NCBI RefSeq assembly: GCF_004293625.1
Contig: NZ_CP033040.1
Span: forward strand, 682,001 to 746,000
Direction of reading: 5' to 3'
DNA: 64,000 bases
DNA from: Thiomicrorhabdus indica
Lineage (GTDB): Bacteria; Pseudomonadota; Gammaproteobacteria; Thiomicrospirales; Thiomicrospiraceae
Part shown: positions 18,180-27,650 of the stretch, one piece after another
Layout: each line of letters starts with the position of its first letter
Position numbering within the stretch: the first letter of the stretch is position 1
Program-made: the position numbers and the translations under genes
Notes under the pieces: generated by a model
Database searches by the model: none
Seen by the model: only the letters and a program-made list of their open reading frames with translations
What the model was told of the DNA's origin: nothing

Positions 18180-18734
18180 ATGCCTAAAGTTTTAGTTCCC
18201 TTGGCGCAAGGGTGTGAAGAGTTAGAAGCGGTTACTATTACCGATATTTTAGTGCGAGCAGATATTGAGGTGGTGACCGCTAGCTTGGACAATGAAAAAG
18301 TGATTCAGGCGAGTCGAGGAATGCAGTTGATTGCTAAGACGACGCTGGCTGACGTAGAAAATGAAGTGTTTGATTTGATTGTGTTGCCAGGTGGTTTGCC
18401 AGGGGCTGACCATTTGCAGAATGATGTGCGATTGCAAAAAATGCTCCAAAAAAATATCCAGCAACAACGTTATGTGGCTGCGATTTGTGCAGCGCCTAAG
18501 GCGCTTGTTGCGGCTGGATTGTTGGATGGAAAACAAGCCACCAGTTTTCCAGGCGTGATTGATGAAAACCCGGCACCGAATATGCAATACCTCGAACAAG
18601 CTGTGGTTCAAGATGGTCAAGTGATTACGTCTCGTGGCCCCGGCACTGCTATGGATTTTGCATTGCACTTAGTTGAGTTATTGCAAGGAAAGGCTGTGAG
18701 AGATTCAGTTGAATCCGTTTTGCAAAGAGTTTAA
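18180..18734 (+). CDS. DJ-1/YajL family protein
   Basis: 184-residue DJ-1/PfpI superfamily protein of the YajL (ThiJ) group. PLAQGCEELEAVTITDILVRADIEV supplies the conserved acidic residue (Glu of CEELEA). The nucleophile-elbow cysteine is in VAAICAAPKAL (about 101-111), and SRGPGTAMDFAL (about 147-158) is the family's C-terminal motif. Known members act as redox chaperones or glyoxalase-like enzymes; which applies here cannot be told. Start ATG 18180 has GGAG upstream; the in-frame ATG at 18168 overlaps it. Two bases separate it from the following glycosyltransferase, so they are probably cotranscribed. Confidence 0.93.
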   Translation: MPKVLVPLAQGCEELEAVTITDILVRADIEVVTASLDNEKVIQASRGMQLIAKTTLADVENEVFDLIVLPGGLPGADHLQNDVRLQKMLQKNIQQQRYVAAICAAPKALVAAGLLDGKQATSFPGVIDENPAPNMQYLEQAVVQDGQVITSRGPGTAMDFALHLVELLQGKAVRDSVESVLQRV

Positions 18735-18736
18735 GT

Positions 18737-19687
18737 ATGCAAAAAATCTTTATTTCTGTTGCTTCATTTGTGGATCCTTATTTGCCGTTTACGGTTCAAA
18801 ATGCGTGTGAGTCGGCAAAGCATCCTGAAAACTTGGTGTTTGGAGTGGTAGATCAAGCGCCAGATAATCGTAGAAAAACATTGCAAGCATTGGAGTTGTC
18901 AGCTGAGATTCGATATATCCATATTGATCCGGTGGAAAGTCGCGGAGTTTGTTGGGCTCGTTCATTGGTCCAGTCGCTTTATCAGAATGAAGCCTATTAT
19001 CTGCAAATCGATTCTCATACCTATTTCGAAAAAGATTGGGACATTCGGCTGATTGAGCAATTGAACTCATTAAATGATATGCACGCAAAGCCGATTTTGT
19101 CGATCTATCCATATGGATTTGAGTTTGAAGAAGACCGGCCGGTGGTAAAGGTTCGAGTAGGTGGCCTGACAACTTTGGTGTTAAGAGTGAAGCCTAATGA
19201 AGCTCTTGAGGAAAAAAATCCTGTTTTGCATTTTAGGGCTGAACATCAGAAAATCAGGGAACCTGTGTTGGGATTCCATTTAGCTGGCGGGTTTATTTTT
19301 ACCTTTGGTCAGTTTGTTAATGAGGTGCCTTATGATCCAAGGCTGTATTTTCATGGTGAAGAACAGAGTTTGGCCGTTAGAGCTTATACACACGGTTGGG
19401 ATATTTTTCATCCGCCAGAAATTCCGCTTTATCATCTTTATAAGCAACCTGAAAACGCTTACATAACGCATCATTGGCATAAGGATTGGGATCAACAACG
19501 GGATTATGCTTGGCATGAATTGCGTGCCAGCGCAGTGGAGCGTTTAATTAAATTACTCTATCAGCAGCAAGATCTTGGCGCGTATGGGGTCGGCTCTGAG
19601 CGAACTTTGCAACAGTTTGCTGAATTTTCAGGCATTGATTATTTACGGCAAACGATGAATTTTGAGCATTTACCGAAAACTTTATAA
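18737..19687 (+). CDS. GlcNAc-transferase family glycosyltransferase
   Basis: 316-residue protein resembling the glycosyltransferase (GlcNAc) family PF11397, related to Skp1 GlcNAc-transferases. It opens KIFISVASFVDPYLPFTVQNA, then YYLQIDSHTYFEKDWD (about 86-101, with a D-x-H/D metal-type motif) and AGGFIFTFGQFVNEVPYDPRLYFHGEEQSLAVRAYTHGWD (about 179-218), where FxGEE is typical of the family. YHLY and HHWHKDWDQ follow. No membrane segment; probably cytoplasmic. Acceptor unknown. It starts 2 bases after the DJ-1 gene. A palindrome copy (19134) encodes RPV. Confidence 0.85.
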   Translation: MQKIFISVASFVDPYLPFTVQNACESAKHPENLVFGVVDQAPDNRRKTLQALELSAEIRYIHIDPVESRGVCWARSLVQSLYQNEAYYLQIDSHTYFEKDWDIRLIEQLNSLNDMHAKPILSIYPYGFEFEEDRPVVKVRVGGLTTLVLRVKPNEALEEKNPVLHFRAEHQKIREPVLGFHLAGGFIFTFGQFVNEVPYDPRLYFHGEEQSLAVRAYTHGWDIFHPPEIPLYHLYKQPENAYITHHWHKDWDQQRDYAWHELRASAVERLIKLLYQQQDLGAYGVGSERTLQQFAEFSGIDYLRQTMNFEHLPKTL

Positions 19688-19780
19688 GTAATAGTCATTC
19701 GCTTGTTGGTAAAAACGGTTGGCTAGCTCGGATAAGTTGCGAAAATTTTTTGTTTCTTAAACCAACCGTCCCAAAGCACA

Positions 19781-22700
19781 TTATTCTGTGTCAGCGCTGC
19801 CAAATCCACCACCACCGGGTGTTTGCATAATTAAAGTGTCGCCAGCTTCAAAGCTTTCGCTGAATGTGCTTGGCAGCCATTTGATTGAAGTCTTACCGGC
19901 CGGTAGCTTTCCATGTTTGCTGGTTTTACCAGATTCTCCCCCTTGCATTCCATAGGGAGGAATTTGCCGGTGATTACTCAATACGGATACCATCATGGGT
20001 TGTAAAAATTCGATATGACGTTCGCAGCCGTTTCCACCTGAGTATTTTCCTTTTCCGCCACTATTTTTACGAATCGCAAATTTTTTTAAACGAACTGGGT
20101 AGCGTTGTTCAAATATTTCTGGGTCGGTAAGTCGAGAATTGGTCATGTGGCTATGCACTGCATCTTCCCCCTTGTAATTTTTTCCAGCGCCTGTGCCTCC
20201 GCACAATGTTTCATAGTATTGCCAAGTCTTATCACCAAAGGTGAGATTGTTCATGGTGCCTTGTGAGGCCGCCTGAATTTGCAAGGCACCATAAAGGGCA
20301 TCAGTGACCACTTGTGATGTTTCAACGTTTCCAGCCACGACAGCGGCAGGATAGTTAGGATGTAAAATGCTTCCGGTCGGTACAATTAATTCGATAGGAC
20401 GTAAGAAACCATCATTGAGTGAAATATCCTGATTGATTAATGTTCGCAAGACATACAGTGTCGCTGCGCGAGTGATGGCAAAAGGGGCGTTGAAGTTGTT
20501 ATTTTGCTGTTCACTGCTGCCAGAGAAATCAATGGTGGCGGTCTGAGAGGTTTGATTTATTCTGACCTCGACACATACTTGTGAACCTTGATCTGTCTGA
20601 TAACAAAATTCACCTGATGAGAGTTGTGGCAAGAGTGCTTTGACCTGTGCTTCAGAGTGTTCTAAAACAAAGTTCATGTAGGCTTTTACTTCTTGCAGAC
20701 TGGTTTGGCGACAAAGTTGTTGGAGTCCATTGATCCCTGCTTGATTTGCGGCAATTTGAGCCTGTAAATCATTCCAATTTTGTTGCCAGTTTCTGGCTGG
20801 GTATTGGGCTTGTAAAAATCTGGTTTTCAGAGTGCTAGATTGTTCTTTTCCAGCCAATAGGACAGGAACGCAATCCAGTAATACTCCTTCGTGTTCAATA
20901 TGTGTGCTGTCAGCTGGCATGGAGCCAGGTGTGAGCCCTCCTACATCCGCATGATGCCCGCGTGAGGCGACATAAAACGCGCACTTGTCATCAATAAAAA
21001 CGGGTGAAATCACCGTAATATCTGGCAGATGCGTTCCTCCGGCGTAAGGATTGTTGAGCGCGTAGGCATCACCGGATTGTAATTGATTGCCATGTCGCTG
21101 AATCAGTGTTTTGACGGATTCGCCCATTGAGCCAAGGTGCACGGGAACGTGTGGGGCATTGGCAATTAATTGACCTGACTGATCGAAGAGTGCACAACTA
21201 AAATCGAGGCGTTCTTTGATATTTACCGAATGCGCGGTTTTAGCGAGAATTGCACCCATTTGCTCGGCAATTGACATAAAACGATGATTATAAAGTCCAA
21301 GTTTAATCGGATCAGGTTTAAATATTTTTTTGTTATTTTGCGAAATTTGAGCACTTTTTGTAGAATTTAACTCTGGTTTTACAGCATTTTGTGTCAGCTG
21401 TAGTTGTCCGTCAGCAAGCAGTTTTGTATTCCAACCGGCCGGTAAATAAATGGTTCCTGTCGTTTCTAGGATTAATGCGGGACCTCTAAGCGTTTGTGAC
21501 TGTGTGATTGCGTTGCGTTGATACACAAGAGTGTCCTGCCAAGCACCGTTCGCATAAGTTTGAACAGTTTCAATTGGCTTGGCGCTGTGGGGGCTAGTGT
21601 TTGGCAAACTGTCGGCTTGGTGCGCTTGATTAAGTACTTCAATAGTAATGCTGTGAACCACAATATCTGCATCGAGTTGAAAGCCAAAGCGTTGCTGGTG
21701 TTGTTCTGAAAACAACATGGCGTAGTCCGTTTGCCAGTCAATAAATTGGATGTCCAGACTGGTATCGTTGCCTTGATAGTGCAGATGCAAAGTCATTTTT
21801 TCTTCAGCGACTTCTGAGTTTTGCGCTTGCAGTTCTTTGATAGCCGTTTGGCGTTGTGTTTGGATCAGTGGTTTAAGTTGAGGTAGTTCGGTGATATGAA
21901 TCGAATAGGATTGAGTATTCATAACCGAGTTTTGTGCCAACCCCATACCATAGGCTGAAAGTACGCCTGAGTAGGGGTGCAATAACACGGATTGAATTCC
22001 CAGTTTTTCTGCGACTAAGCAGGCATGTTGACCGCCAGCACCGCCAAAACTTACAAGTGTGTAGTCGTGCAAATCATAACCACGTTGTGTGGAAATTGTT
22101 TTGACCGCATTGGCCATATTTTCAATCGCAATATCCAGTGCGCCTTGCGCCAAATTTTCAGGTTCCATTGATAAGGCGTTGGCCATTTCCGCAAACTTGT
22201 TACGCACAGCAATCATATCCAGTGCTTGATCGGCGTTTTCACCGAATACACTAGGAAAGTGACTTGGTTGAATTCTGCCGAGCAAGACATTGGCATCGGT
22301 GACCGTTAAAGGGCCACCTCGACGATAGGCTGTTGGGCCGGGATTCGCTCCGGCGGATTCTGGTCCAACTCGCACTTCACCTTGTTGTAAAGTGATAATG
22401 GATCCGCCACCAGCGGCAACAGTGTGAATGTCCAGCATTGGCACGCGCATTTGTACACCTGCGACTTCGTTGTCAAAGTTGCGTTGCAATTGACCGGCAT
22501 AATGAGAGACATCGGTTGATGTTCCACCCATATCAAATCCGATGATTTTGTCGATTCCTGCATGTTGTGAGGTTTTGACTGCGCCGATAATGCCACCGGC
22601 TGGTCCTGAAAGAATGGCATCTTTTCCTTGAAAAGTCTTGGCTTGACATAAGCCACCGTGTGATTGCATAAATTGCAAATCAACATTTGGGAGTTGTTTG

Positions 22701-23383
22701 GCCACTTGTTGCACATAACGATGAAGTACGGGGCTTAAATACGCATCAACCACCGTGGTTCGACCACGAGATACATATTTAACGAGCGCGGACGTTGCAG
22801 AGGAAGTGGAAATTTGAGAAAAGCCGATTTCTTTGGCCCAAATTGCAATCTGTTTTTCGTGTTCTGGATTCAAATAACTGTGCAGTAAAACTATGGCAAG
22901 GGCGTTGAAGCCTTGCTGCTTTAAGCTCTTGAGGCCTTGTTTGATTGCTGCTTCAGCTAGGGGCTGAATTTCTTCCCCTTCTGCATTTAACCGGCCGGTT
23001 ACTTCTAAGATTTGTTGATAAAGCGGTTTTGGGGTTCTGACATTCAGCGCAAAAATGTCTGGACGGTTTTGGTAGCCAATTTTAAGTGCATCCGCAAAAC
23101 CCTGATTTGTGATTAGGGCAACTGGTTCGCCTTTTCTTTCCAATAGTGCATTGGTGGCCACTGTGGTTCCCATTTTGACCGATTTAATGTTTTCAACCGG
23201 AATGGAATGGTCTGTGGGCACTTTTAGAAAATGGCGGATCCCTGCGATGGCAGCATCTTGATAGTGCTCGGGGTTTTCTGACAAAAGTTTGTGGGTCAAC
23301 AAATTCCCTTCGGGCGTTTTGGCAACAACGTCGGTAAAGGTGCCGCCACGATCAATCCAAAATTGCCATTGTTTTTTGTTCAT
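19781..23383 (-). CDS. 5-oxoprolinase, fused HyuA-HyuB type
   Basis: ATP-dependent ring opening of 5-oxoproline (pyroglutamate) to glutamate, or a related hydantoinase. 1200 residues, as expected for the fused eukaryote-like form. The HyuA half (about 1-640) has FWIDRGGTFTDVVAKTPEG, MGTTVATNALLERKGE, SGPAGGIIGA and GFDMGGTSTDVSHY. The HyuB half (about 690-1200) has MGAILAKTAHSVNIKERLDFSCALFD, LNNPYAGGTHLPDITVISPVF, GHHADVGG and ends with GGNGCERHIEFL and QTPGGGGFG. Monocistronic, with unrelated neighbours. Contains three palindrome copies in two frames (PAG at 19895 and 21434, TGR at 22990). Substrate choice within the family is inferred from the fused architecture. Confidence 0.94.
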   Translation of the reverse strand: MNKKQWQFWIDRGGTFTDVVAKTPEGNLLTHKLLSENPEHYQDAAIAGIRHFLKVPTDHSIPVENIKSVKMGTTVATNALLERKGEPVALITNQGFADALKIGYQNRPDIFALNVRTPKPLYQQILEVTGRLNAEGEEIQPLAEAAIKQGLKSLKQQGFNALAIVLLHSYLNPEHEKQIAIWAKEIGFSQISTSSATSALVKYVSRGRTTVVDAYLSPVLHRYVQQVAKQLPNVDLQFMQSHGGLCQAKTFQGKDAILSGPAGGIIGAVKTSQHAGIDKIIGFDMGGTSTDVSHYAGQLQRNFDNEVAGVQMRVPMLDIHTVAAGGGSIITLQQGEVRVGPESAGANPGPTAYRRGGPLTVTDANVLLGRIQPSHFPSVFGENADQALDMIAVRNKFAEMANALSMEPENLAQGALDIAIENMANAVKTISTQRGYDLHDYTLVSFGGAGGQHACLVAEKLGIQSVLLHPYSGVLSAYGMGLAQNSVMNTQSYSIHITELPQLKPLIQTQRQTAIKELQAQNSEVAEEKMTLHLHYQGNDTSLDIQFIDWQTDYAMLFSEQHQQRFGFQLDADIVVHSITIEVLNQAHQADSLPNTSPHSAKPIETVQTYANGAWQDTLVYQRNAITQSQTLRGPALILETTGTIYLPAGWNTKLLADGQLQLTQNAVKPELNSTKSAQISQNNKKIFKPDPIKLGLYNHRFMSIAEQMGAILAKTAHSVNIKERLDFSCALFDQSGQLIANAPHVPVHLGSMGESVKTLIQRHGNQLQSGDAYALNNPYAGGTHLPDITVISPVFIDDKCAFYVASRGHHADVGGLTPGSMPADSTHIEHEGVLLDCVPVLLAGKEQSSTLKTRFLQAQYPARNWQQNWNDLQAQIAANQAGINGLQQLCRQTSLQEVKAYMNFVLEHSEAQVKALLPQLSSGEFCYQTDQGSQVCVEVRINQTSQTATIDFSGSSEQQNNNFNAPFAITRAATLYVLRTLINQDISLNDGFLRPIELIVPTGSILHPNYPAAVVAGNVETSQVVTDALYGALQIQAASQGTMNNLTFGDKTWQYYETLCGGTGAGKNYKGEDAVHSHMTNSRLTDPEIFEQRYPVRLKKFAIRKNSGGKGKYSGGNGCERHIEFLQPMMVSVLSNHRQIPPYGMQGGESGKTSKHGKLPAGKTSIKWLPSTFSESFEAGDTLIMQTPGGGGFGSADTE

Positions 23384-23546
23384 TGCATTCCCACTTTCAA
23401 ATCTTGTCTGATGTTTGCGGTATTATAGGCAGTTGAATGAAAAACTTAAAACTGACCGGCTTGCAAACCTTTCTTATCTTTAGTGAGATTGGTAATGACC
23501 TAAAAACCTTAAACATCCACCTTAAACATCAAATGTTGCTTTGACT

Positions 23547-24548
23547 ATGACTGATTCCCCAAACTTACCAAGCACTTCTGCTTTAAAAATTATTGGCCAT
23601 TGGCGTTTTTGGTTACGTTGCGCAGTGCGTTTTAAAAATCAAAAAGGCACGGACGCCGTTGCGATTTTAGCCTACACCTCTCTGGTTGGTATTGTGCCTA
23701 TGCTCGCTGTGATGTTAGCGTTGTTTTCGGTGTCGAGTTATTTTGAAGCCTTTGAGAGTTTGGTGATGGATCAAGTGGTTACCAACTTAATGCCGAGTTC
23801 TCAGCCTGTGATTCAGGAATATCTCTTGGCGTTTTCGGTGCAGGCAACCAACTTAAAAGGCCCTGGTTTAGTGGTGATGTTCTTAACAACTCTAATGCTT
23901 CTATGGAAAGTGGATCAAAAGCTGAATGATTTATGGCCTCAAAGTCGAAAGCGTCGCTGGTGGGTGAGTATCCTGCATTACATGGGTGTCAGTCTTTTAG
24001 GTCCAATTTTATTGGGGTTGAGCTTGGTGGTGAGTTCAGCAATTTTGGCTTTGCCTATGGTGAGTGATACGACGCCGTTAATTGAAAAACTTCTCTTTGG
24101 TTTGAAAATCTTACCTGTGTTATTGGCTTGGCTGGGTTTTAGCCTGCTATTTAAGTTTGTGCCAGCTTGTAAAGTTTCGACCAAAGCGGCATTTGTCGGT
24201 GGCTTTTTGGCTATGGTGCAGATGGAAATTTTGAAAATAGGGTTTGCAACTTACGTAAAACTTTTCCCAACCTATGATTTGATTTATGGGGCTTTTGCTG
24301 CAGTGCCATTATTTCTTCTTTGGCTCTATTCGGTTTGGTTTATTGTCATTTGGAATGGAGCCGTCGTTGCCACCTTAAGTGATCATCTGACTTTAGGAAA
24401 ACAGACAAAACAACGCAAAGAGAAGGTCGAAGTAAAAGACGCGAATGGTTCTGAATTTGAAAGTTCAAGAAGCTCAAAACTTGATACTGAAGTGAAGGAG
24501 CATTTTTCGGCTGAACATAAATCTCGCACAGAACTCGATAAACTCTAA
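23547..24548 (+). CDS. YihY/virulence factor BrkB family membrane protein
   Basis: Polytopic inner-membrane protein of the YihY (formerly RNase BN/BrkB) family. GTDAVAILAYTSLVGIVPMLAVMLALFSV (about 36-64) is the family's first helix region; five to six hydrophobic segments follow, and YGAFAAVPLFLLWLYSVWFIVIWNGAVV (about 247-274) is the conserved C-terminal pair. A charged tail of about 50 residues, rich in Lys, Glu and Ser, is cytoplasmic. Function unknown in the family. ATG 23547 is preferred over the in-frame TTG at 23541. The stop overlaps the start of the next gene by one base. Confidence 0.92.
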   Translation: MTDSPNLPSTSALKIIGHWRFWLRCAVRFKNQKGTDAVAILAYTSLVGIVPMLAVMLALFSVSSYFEAFESLVMDQVVTNLMPSSQPVIQEYLLAFSVQATNLKGPGLVVMFLTTLMLLWKVDQKLNDLWPQSRKRRWWVSILHYMGVSLLGPILLGLSLVVSSAILALPMVSDTTPLIEKLLFGLKILPVLLAWLGFSLLFKFVPACKVSTKAAFVGGFLAMVQMEILKIGFATYVKLFPTYDLIYGAFAAVPLFLLWLYSVWFIVIWNGAVVATLSDHLTLGKQTKQRKEKVEVKDANGSEFESSRSSKLDTEVKEHFSAEHKSRTELDKL

Positions 24549-25606
24549 TGCATTCGGCCGATTCTAATACAAAGTCATTGCAGTTAAGTACTTCAAGCAA
24601 TTTCCCTAAGCGTCATTTTGGTGTTTTGCTGTTGCTTTGCATTCCAGCAGTGTTTATTCATCTGGTAGTGGGGTATGAAGGGTTTGGATACCAAGCATTT
24701 AGTCTAGGGTTGCAACAGGGGTTTTCTGAATCTCAGTTATTTGTTTTGTATGAATTACGTCTGCCACGAACGGTGATTGCCATGATTGTGGGCGCAGGGT
24801 TAGCGGTGGCAGGTGTTGCGCTTCAAGCGTTGTTTCGAAACCCACTTGCCGAACCGGGATTGATTGGCGTTTCAAGCAGTGCTGCATTTGGCGCGGTGAT
24901 GATAATGGTCATTGGTGGTGCGCTTTGGAGTCAGGTCTCGCACTGGCAAGTCGCAATGTCAGCGTTTGTGTTTGGGATTGCTTCAACACTGTTAATTTAT
25001 CGTTTAGCGGAGCGTTCTGGGCAGACAGATGTCGCCTTAATGCTGTTAGCCGGCGTCGCTGTGAATGCTTTAATGGGTGCTGGCACTCAAATGATGATGA
25101 GTATTGCGGATTTAATTGAACTGCGAAATGTCACTTTTTGGTTAATGGGGTCTTTAGCCAACTTATCTTGGTCTTCTGTTGCTTGGGTTTCTGTTGTGGT
25201 AGCCGTTTCGACTATTTTTCTATGGCGAATGGTACGAGATATGAATGCTTTTGTGCTGGGTGAAAGTAGCGCACGTTTTATGGGGTATAACACTCAAAGG
25301 TTTAAATGGCAGGTGATTTTTTTCAGTGCTTTGATGGTGAGTTCAGCAGTCGCTTTTGTCGGAGTGATTGGCTTTGTCGGTTTAGTTGTGCCTCATATCG
25401 TTCGCTTGTGGGTGGGTGCAGATCATCGTTGGGTTTTGCCTTTAAGCGCTCTGGCGGGTGCGTTGTTGTTGGTACTAGCTGATTGGTTTGCAAGGGTTTT
25501 GATTTATCCTTTGGAGTTGCCTATTGGTCTACTTATGGCTTTTTTAGGGGCTCCTTTCTTTTTATGGATGCTATTAAAACGTCGTCATGGTAGGTTTTCA
25601 GCATGA
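24548..25606 (+). CDS. hmuU: FecCD-type ABC permease, heme/iron family (HmuU-like)
   Basis: Inner-membrane permease of the BtuC/FecCD family, 352 residues, about nine to ten helices. LRLPRTVIAMIVGAGLAVAGVALQALFRNPLAEPGLIGVSSSAA (about 70-113) is the family signature, and FVGVIGFVGLVVPHIVRLWVGADHRWVLPLSAL (about 268-300) carries the ATPase-coupling loop. Coupled to the ATPase gene by a 4-base overlap, and to the YihY gene upstream by one base. No periplasmic binding protein or TonB receptor gene is adjacent. Iron siderophore or B12 transport is an alternative; the pairing with an HmuV-like ATPase favours heme. Confidence 0.85.
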   Translation: MHSADSNTKSLQLSTSSNFPKRHFGVLLLLCIPAVFIHLVVGYEGFGYQAFSLGLQQGFSESQLFVLYELRLPRTVIAMIVGAGLAVAGVALQALFRNPLAEPGLIGVSSSAAFGAVMIMVIGGALWSQVSHWQVAMSAFVFGIASTLLIYRLAERSGQTDVALMLLAGVAVNALMGAGTQMMMSIADLIELRNVTFWLMGSLANLSWSSVAWVSVVVAVSTIFLWRMVRDMNAFVLGESSARFMGYNTQRFKWQVIFFSALMVSSAVAFVGVIGFVGLVVPHIVRLWVGADHRWVLPLSALAGALLLVLADWFARVLIYPLELPIGLLMAFLGAPFFLWMLLKRRHGRFSA

Positions 25607-26439
25607 GCATTCGTTGTGAAAATTTAAGTTACGTGGTGAGTGATAAAAACGCGCAACGGATGCTTTTAGCGCAAATAGATTCTGAATTTCAGGGAGGCAA
25701 AATTCATGTCATTCTTGGTCAGAATGGGGCCGGTAAATCAACATTATTGAAAGTGTTATCCAGAGAAATTGAAGGTTTCCAAGGAAATGTTTTATGGAAT
25801 GGAAAGCCTTTGGAACAAAAGAGTCTTCAATCTTTGGCTATTGAACGAGCGGTTGTTGAACAGAAGTCTTCTCTGGCATTTGATTTCACTGTGTGCCAGT
25901 TTGTCAGTTTAGGGCTTGAAGTTCAGTTTAGTAGTGAGTTATTGGATACGTATCACCGGCCGGTAGACTTTGAACAACGTTTGCGGCAAATTTTACGAAC
26001 CTGCGACTTACTGTCGTTTGCAGAGCGTTCGGTGTTAAGTCTGTCGGGTGGTGAATTCCAACGTGTGCAAATCGCCCGAGCAATTGCTCAGATTTGGCCG
26101 CTTGAGTTCGATGAGCAGTCAACTCCTGATTTTTCAGGGCGCTGGTTGTTTTTGGATGAATGGAATTCGGGTTTAGATATTGCCCATCAGCAGTGCTTTG
26201 CATCGCTTTTGCGTACATGGGCTGAAGCAGGGCTGGGTGTCATTATGGTTGTGCATGAACTCCCTTTAGCAATGCAGTTGGCGGATGAGGTGATGTTATT
26301 AAAAAACGGAGAGGTTTTTGCTCAGGGTAGACCTGATGATGTTTTCACTGACTCGGTCCTGGGAGAGGGATTGCAAATGCAACTGCAGCAACTGACCACT
26401 GAAACTGGGCAAAAGGTTTTTTTGCCCAAGTATATTTGA
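25603..26439 (+). CDS. hmuV: Heme-type ABC transporter ATPase (HmuV-like)
   Basis: ATP-binding subunit, 278 residues. Walker A is GQNGAGKST (about 38-46), the signature loop is LSLSGGEFQRVQIARAIAQ (about 145-163) and Walker B is WLFLDEWNSGLD (about 182-193), where the usual 'DEPTSALD' reads DEWNSGLD. The H-loop is VVHE (about 215-218). The linker between the signature and Walker B is lengthened (EFDEQSTPDFSGRW), as in HmuV. Overlaps hmuU by 4 bases. Palindrome copy at 25955 encodes RPV. Confidence 0.87.
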   Translation: MSIRCENLSYVVSDKNAQRMLLAQIDSEFQGGKIHVILGQNGAGKSTLLKVLSREIEGFQGNVLWNGKPLEQKSLQSLAIERAVVEQKSSLAFDFTVCQFVSLGLEVQFSSELLDTYHRPVDFEQRLRQILRTCDLLSFAERSVLSLSGGEFQRVQIARAIAQIWPLEFDEQSTPDFSGRWLFLDEWNSGLDIAHQQCFASLLRTWAEAGLGVIMVVHELPLAMQLADEVMLLKNGEVFAQGRPDDVFTDSVLGEGLQMQLQQLTTETGQKVFLPKYI

Positions 26440-26447
26440 AAAGTTAT

Positions 26448-27650
26448 TTAGAGTGTTTCAATGGCTTGCAAAACTAATTGCTTGGCTTTTGAAAAATCAA
26501 CCTTACCATTGAGCTCCAACACCGGAACTTTGGAAAGATACTTTAGATAATCGCTTTCCGTTGGAATAACGCCGTTTTTTAGGAAGTTGCCATGTGCATC
26601 ACTGTAAAACGGCCCCGGACTTTTCATTAGCGCCGGTAATAAGTAAGGTGATTCCGTCAGTGACGTTATTTTTAACTGGGTAGGTTCCTTAGTAACGGGT
26701 TTCCAATTCAAGATAATCATTGCATCTAAAGTCGTTTCCGGCTGGTAGCAATTTTCCCAAAAAATTTCATCAACAGGGGCATCAAATTTGTGTTCAAGTG
26801 CACGCAGCTCTTCAGTAGGAAGTGCTAAAAACACTTGGCGTTGTGCATCACTCATTAACGAATGAAGTCTTGGATTATGAACAATGGTTCCTGGATTGAT
26901 ACGGGGTTGTTTGGGAATCCCTCGCAAAGTTAACCGGCCGGTTATATTGGGACTAATCAAAACCCGGTCGTTACTAATAAAGTGCTGCCCAGATTCCAGT
27001 AGATGTAACATTAAGGTTGACTTGCCACCACCAGATAGCCCTGCGACTGCAATTCCTTTGTTATTGATTTGAAGTGCGGCCGCGTGTCCTAACAACCAAT
27101 TTTGACGTAAGTGCTGATTTAGGTACTGGGTCAAAATAAAGTTGATGATTTGATTTGGATGCGACTCGGCTGGGCCAAAGGCCATTGCAGGTGGTTGATG
27201 ATCGTTTGTTTTGCCAATTGCAGGTTGCACAAAGAGCATGTCGGTTTTGACTTTGTGTAACAGACGAACAGTTTGTCCTTGGTAGTCCAAATCAAAAATT
27301 GCATCTTTGCGACCACTCTTTCCCGCTTCTCGAGTCCAGTCTACCCAAGGTATTTGTTCAATTAATTCTAATTGCTGTTGGGTTTCATTCAGTTCAAATG
27401 TCTGATGAACTCTGTTTGTAGGTGTTTGTGTGACAAGCTTGCCAAAATAGCGGGCAAGTTCAGCCATCAGTGCTTCACTGTTAGTTTTTAGATGATAACA
27501 AGCATTTGGTAACTCAAAATAAAGGCTCTGAGTTGCAGAGCCTTTTGTTTCACAGATAAGTTTGGTCAGTTTTTTTTGTATGTTTGGGTTTGAGGTCATC
27601 CAGTCGTTATTCCACAATGTTTTTAGTCGTTTGAAGATCTTGGATAACAT
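26448..27650 (-). CDS. HprK-related kinase B (GAK system)
   Basis: Protein related to HPr kinase/phosphorylase, of the type named HprK-related kinase B. The kinase core is at about 185-250: GHAAAL (His189), P-loop AGLSGGGKST (203-212) and SNDRVL (226-231, acidic Walker B-like residue Asp228). The C-terminal 150 residues have no motif I know. No HPr or PTS gene lies nearby, so HPr is an unlikely substrate. Last gene of a six-gene minus-strand cluster; the frame overlaps the ATP-grasp gene by 44 bases. ATG 27599, 7 bases after the ATP-grasp stop, is an equally good start (MTSNPNIQ). Palindrome copy at 26933 encodes TGR. Confidence 0.85.
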   Translation of the reverse strand: MLSKIFKRLKTLWNNDWMTSNPNIQKKLTKLICETKGSATQSLYFELPNACYHLKTNSEALMAELARYFGKLVTQTPTNRVHQTFELNETQQQLELIEQIPWVDWTREAGKSGRKDAIFDLDYQGQTVRLLHKVKTDMLFVQPAIGKTNDHQPPAMAFGPAESHPNQIINFILTQYLNQHLRQNWLLGHAAALQINNKGIAVAGLSGGGKSTLMLHLLESGQHFISNDRVLISPNITGRLTLRGIPKQPRINPGTIVHNPRLHSLMSDAQRQVFLALPTEELRALEHKFDAPVDEIFWENCYQPETTLDAMIILNWKPVTKEPTQLKITSLTESPYLLPALMKSPGPFYSDAHGNFLKNGVIPTESDYLKYLSKVPVLELNGKVDFSKAKQLVLQAIETL

